DNA of 32,564 nt from Bisporella sp. PMI_857 (lineage: Eukaryota > Ascomycota > Leotiomycetes > Helotiales > Helotiaceae). The DNA is taken from positions 1 through 32,564 of the forward strand of contig JAJSPD010000181.1 in NCBI GenBank assembly GCA_021307315.1, written 5' to 3'. The notes under the pieces were generated by a model. That model did no database searches and was not told the DNA's origin. It saw only the letters and a program-made list of their open reading frames with translations. This document shows, one piece after another, positions 29,361 to 32,564 of this stretch. Position 1 is the stretch's first letter, and each line of letters begins with the position of its first letter. Made by a program: the position numbers and the translations under genes.

Positions 29361-30097
29361 AACAAAAGATTTACAAAGTTTAAGAGAAATTAATAAACGG
29401 CAAATGACTAGAATACCATCAAAAAGTGCCCAAAACCCTAGATTACCACACTTTTATTTGGAATAGGACTCAAATACCACTTTGATGGTATTTTAGGAAA
29501 CTACCAAATTAACGATGGTATTTTAGGAAGAGTAGTACAACCACTAAACAGCCTGTAGCACAACCACTAAACAGCTTGTAGCACAACCACTAAACAGCCT
29601 GTAGCACAACCATTGAACAGCCTGTAGCACAACTATTAAATAGCCTGTAGTATAAAATCGAAATACCCTAACTTATTTTAACCCATGTTATTGTAACAAA
29701 CAAACAAGTAACTTACCGCATGATATAACGACCAACGTGCAACAACGCAAAATGGGGTAATCAATATGATATTTGATCAAATTGCAAATCGCAAATCGAT
29801 ATTAGCAAATAGCAATAACAACGGATTGCAAATCGCAAATCGCAATTAGAAATTGATTTACAACAAACTTAGAACTTTTTTCCAGTTCGAAAGTATCACC
29901 AACGTACTTACGTATAGTGGACAGGTTGAATAGGCAAAGAACAAAGCTGATTTCAGAGCAAATAATAGTGTATTTAATGCTATATTGCTATAGAATACTA
30001 TACCAAAGTAATCAAAAACAGGCTAGCCAAACCCCTCCTCAAATCGATCAACAACAAAAAAACAAAAAAAGGAAAAGCGACCCGAGAAATAGTGAAA
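29361..30097. other. Repeat-rich spacer
   Basis: It contains inverse sequences ATACCATCAAAAAGTG (about 29413) and CACTTTGATGGTAT (about 29478), possible remains of the degraded pogo terminal repeat. GATGGTATTTTAGGAA occurs twice (29484 and 29513). The 23-bp array and GCAAATCGCAAATCG blocks near 29785 and 29828 follow. No gene was recognised. Confidence 0.5.
29536..29650. repeat. Five tandem copies of a 23-bp unit
   Basis: The unit CACAACCACTAAACAGCCTG plus TAG is repeated head to tail five times, exactly 115 bp. The first begins TACAACC and the last two carry substitutions (CATTGAACAG, CTATTAAATAG). There are no unique spacers, so it is a minisatellite. Confidence 0.95.
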
Positions 30098-31727
30098 TTA
30101 GGCCTGTTTAGCGCCTCTTTTAGGGTTCTTTTTCCTCGTGTAAGTAACCTGACTTTTGACTTTTTTAGGAACTATTACAGGTGCCTGAGTAAGTTGCGCT
30201 GGAGGAGGAACCTCGTGATCGCTTTCAAGGTCAGAAGGCGCCATGGAAAAAGTAGAACAGTGATCTACGCTTTGATCAGGCGTTTTGAAAGGGTACTCAA
30301 CAGTAATAGACGCTTCTTTGTCAGTAACAAACAAGCCGGGTGATTTTTTTTTCGGTAGAGGTTTTTGGTGGCTCCATGGGCTATATCCACCTTCTCCAAG
30401 GAAATTGCCTGGCTCTTTTGTATTGACAATATCGAAGCTACTATCACTAATATCCCCCTCTCGATCAAAGCGCTGACGTTTGTCCAACGGCCCAGCAAGC
30501 GCCTCATCGCCGATAGTGTCGGATTCATCTGAACCACCAAAAGCTAGGTTGAGTTCTGAATCAGAGGCCGAGGAGCCCGAGCTTTCAGCTTCTTCCTCTT
30601 TATCCTCTGCAATGACCGCGTCACTGAAATGGCGCCTTTTACGAGGTTGCGCTGGTGGTGATTCCTTGAACTTCAGCAATATAATAACGTCTACGTAATT
30701 TTTGCCTCTGTATAAAAGTCGGCAACGTAAGCTTCAAAAACGAAGTAAAACCACTGACTTTGGGTGCTTGAAATTATCCTGCGTAAAAAGGAAATCGCGA
30801 CAATTTATACAACTCCAAAAGCCCTTCATATCAACCTCTATAGCGTCCTTTGTCTTTTTGTTGATTGATTTTGCGAAAGCGATTGAATCAGCGTCGTCAA
30901 TAAGGCGTACAAGTGAAGTATTATCTCCAACGTTGCAACCAGTCAAGTACTTGACAAAACGCGGTACAATAAGCTCATATTCGATCCATCCGTGCCCATC
31001 GTCGTTCACGTTGATTTTAGAGCGATTGTGGATATGAACAGATAGTGTTTGCCCATACTGAACCATACTTTTATTGTGATATTCGATAATGGTTTCACGA
31101 CCGAATTTGGAAGTGGTTTCGTAATAGTTGATACACCACACTGATACCGAAAGAGAAAGAATCGACTTTTCAACGCTCTGAGGCTCTAAGCAAAGTTAGC
31201 ATCCAAAAACCTGAATATCTAGCCTAAAACTTACTGATCTTCTTAGTGTTATTGATGCTTCGAACGCGAGCTTCAGCACCATGCGATCTTTTCACCACTT
31301 CCTTCCCTTTCTTCTTGTATGTATTGGTCTCCATTTCAGAGCCCACTACTTCAATTTCATCATCTGTATTCTCAAATAACGCCTTACGAGCTTTCTCAGC
31401 TTCGGATTTCTTGGTTTTCTTCACAGCTTCATTTACAACGCGCTGGCGGCCGTCCGAAGAGTTGATCTGAGCTGGAGGGCCGAATCTCGACTCAGAGTTT
31501 GATCCAGAAGTGCCAACCGTTCTGAAAGCTTCTAAAGCCTTTCTAGAAGGTACTGGAGCAGATAAACCATCAATTGCAGTATAAAGAAGAGGATTATGAA
31601 GGTTACAGCCTACACACTGTTTGACAACAAAGTCTGTAGGGTGTTGGTAAGGTAAAGCCTCGCATAGCGAGCCTGCCTCCCACACTTGGTAAATCTGCGC
31701 TTTTTGAGTGTTTTGAAAGCTCGACAT
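30098..31727 (-). CDS. 509-aa nuclear-looking protein of unknown family, three exons
   Basis: CDS complement(join(30098..30707,30759..31185,31235..31727)). The intron at 31186-31234 has GTAAGT, TGCTAAC and TTAG. The intron at 30708-30758 (GTCAGT...TATACAG, 51 bp) removes an in-frame TGA at 30734-30736, leaving an open frame. Exon 1 has a CxxC (KQCVGCNLHNPLLY, about 37-50) and a long Lys/Glu-rich helical region (KKTKKSEAEKARKALFEN). Exon 2 has a compact-looking domain (VWCINYYETTSKFGRETIIE, GHGWIEYELIVPRFVKYLTG) ending in a second CxxC (FWSCINCRDFLF). Exon 3 is low-complexity: PRKRRHF, an acidic-serine tract (EDKEEEAESSGSSASDSE) and a basic tail (TRKKNPKRGAKQA). These suggest a nuclear, nucleic-acid- or chromatin-associated protein. 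I do not recognise the family. It shares orientation and an acidic style with the partial gene at 32074. Confidence 0.7.
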
Positions 31728-32073
31728 GTCAGCTCAAAAGTAGAGAAAGAATGATATTGCAATAATCGAGGGGAATCCATTGTATTTAGAAAAATTTGAA
31801 AGCGTTCTTGTAATACGCTTAAGTGTGATAAATCATTTGTTGTTCTGAGAAATCAAGGTGCTTTGACAAAGTTTATAAAAAAGGTCAAAGAGCTCAACAA
31901 TTGGCTCGTTACTCTTTGAACTAAACAACACACTCTAGTTGGCTGTACCATACGCTAGCGCGCCAAGTGCCTGCAAGGCTCCGACGCCTTACCCCATCAA
32001 AATATTCATTCTATTGCAACGTCAACTTTTTTAACTTTTGTAGCTTACGCTATATCGAACCTTTTTACTTCAA
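31728..32073. other. Intergenic region between two same-strand genes
   Basis: AT-rich upstream region of the 509-aa gene. A minus-strand TATAAA-like sequence is present near 31881-31887, about 155 bp before its ATG. No repeat or RNA gene was recognised. Confidence 0.4.
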
Positions 32074-32563
32074 TTAACAACGACGAGAAATTTTGCGCGC
32101 AGCGGCTCTTCTAATACACCATCGACGGCGTATATTACTGAGTAAATCATCTTCAGTGTCGCTTTCAACCGGCGAAGCTGCTCCCCCTGAAACAAAGCTG
32201 CGGCGATCACCTCGATTATGACCTGTCGAAATCTCTTCTTCCTCTTCGTCAGTTAAGGGATAAAATGAATCGTTGGCTTGCAGGTAATCGTCTCGGCCTT
32301 CATTGGCAAAATCTATACCCTCCTCATCTGTATCACCCTCAAAAGCTTGATCAAGGCCAGCCGCAACTTCTTGCGAAGCAGGCTCCCAATTATAGGCGCC
32401 TCTTGGTTTAGAAAGAAGGCCGAGACCCTCCAAGTTGCCGTGGTGGATATGAGCTATCAAAGAAGCCCGCAAATCAATATAAGCCAGCGAATGAACAGCT
32501 TTGCCTGCATAGTTTAGTTGTTTCGAATTGAGAGGTAATTGGTACCCATCTTCTTCCAGGGCG
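32074..32563 (-). CDS. C-terminal part of an unrecognised acidic protein, cut by the window edge
   Basis: The frame is open from the right edge (ALEEDGYQLPLNSKQLNYAG...) to TAA 32074-32076, at least 162 codons, so the N-terminus lies outside. Visible parts are a helical stretch (LAYIDLRASLIAHIHHGNLE), LLSKPRGAYNWEPASQEVA, a strongly acidic region (EGDTDEEGIDFANEG, LTDEEEEEISTG, VESDTEDDLLSN) and an Arg-rich end (IRRRWCIRRAAARKISRRC). No known domain was identified. The acidic and basic tail arrangement resembles that of the downstream 509-aa protein, and both lie on the minus strand about 350 bp apart, which may mean a shared element or locus. Confidence 0.6.
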   Translation of the reverse strand, partial: ALEEDGYQLPLNSKQLNYAGKAVHSLAYIDLRASLIAHIHHGNLEGLGLLSKPRGAYNWEPASQEVAAGLDQAFEGDTDEEGIDFANEGRDDYLQANDSFYPLTDEEEEEISTGHNRGDRRSFVSGGAASPVESDTEDDLLSNIRRRWCIRRAAARKISRRC

Positions 32564-32564
32564 T

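Noticed and set aside
29536..29650. Possible CRISPR array
   Set aside because: The 23-bp units are contiguous with no unique spacers, and the genome is eukaryotic.
30734..30736. In-frame TGA in the 509-aa gene, first read as a nonsense mutation
   Set aside because: It lies in a 51-bp GTCAGT...TACAG segment whose removal keeps the frame, so an intron is the simpler reading.

Overview
The window looks like accessory DNA from a filamentous ascomycete (Pezizomycotina; a Leotiomycete-like fungus is my guess). The reasons are short GT-AG introns of about 49-140 bp, a Zn2Cys6 regulator with a middle-homology region, a 2EXR protein, small secreted proteins, a Tad-like LINE with CCHC Gag, Fot1/pogo elements and a fungal Scm3 architecture. 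Host genes are sparse and transposon remains are dense. No tRNA, rRNA or CRISPR array was recognised.

Layout. 1-1024: 3' part of an unrecognised multi-exon gene. 1178-6609 (minus): near-complete LINE with an intact 1260-aa ORF2 and a broken Gag ORF. 7058-7768: intact LOG-family phosphoribohydrolase. It is followed by a remnant of a 2EXR gene, a 63-bp palindromic cluster and a 5'-truncated LINE copy in the opposite orientation (8267-9071). 9955-10497: small secreted protein. 10979-11225: a 247-bp MITE with TA duplication. 11374-11562: LTR-like fragment. 11900-13742 (minus): Helitron-type PIF1 helicase with one nonsense codon. 13843-14945: diverged tandem repeats. 15614-17474: apparently intact pogo transposon with perfect 50-bp terminal repeats.

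17515-19266: two tandem paralogous small secreted protein genes. The first carries a one-base frameshift, and the pogo element sits between it and its probable TATA box. The second looks intact. 20167-22154: decayed Zn2Cys6/MHR transcription factor whose lesions are all single-base losses. 23591-24304 (minus): 2EXR protein. 25106-28547 (minus): a large decaying gene that I read as Scm3, the CENP-A/Cse4 chaperone, in the filamentous-fungal form (Scm3 motif, Myb, C2H2, AT-hook). 28708-29360: LTR fragment joined to a second, degraded pogo transposase. 29536-29650: five 23-bp tandem repeats. 30098-31727 (minus): intact three-exon gene for a 509-aa nuclear-looking protein of unknown family. 32074-32563 (minus): C-terminal part of a further unknown acidic protein, cut by the window edge.

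The genes do not form a pathway. The common theme is transposon-driven change: promoter separation, inverted LINE copies flanking LOG, nested insertions, and decay by Gln-to-stop changes and one-base deletions. Most exon joins were read by eye and need transcript support.
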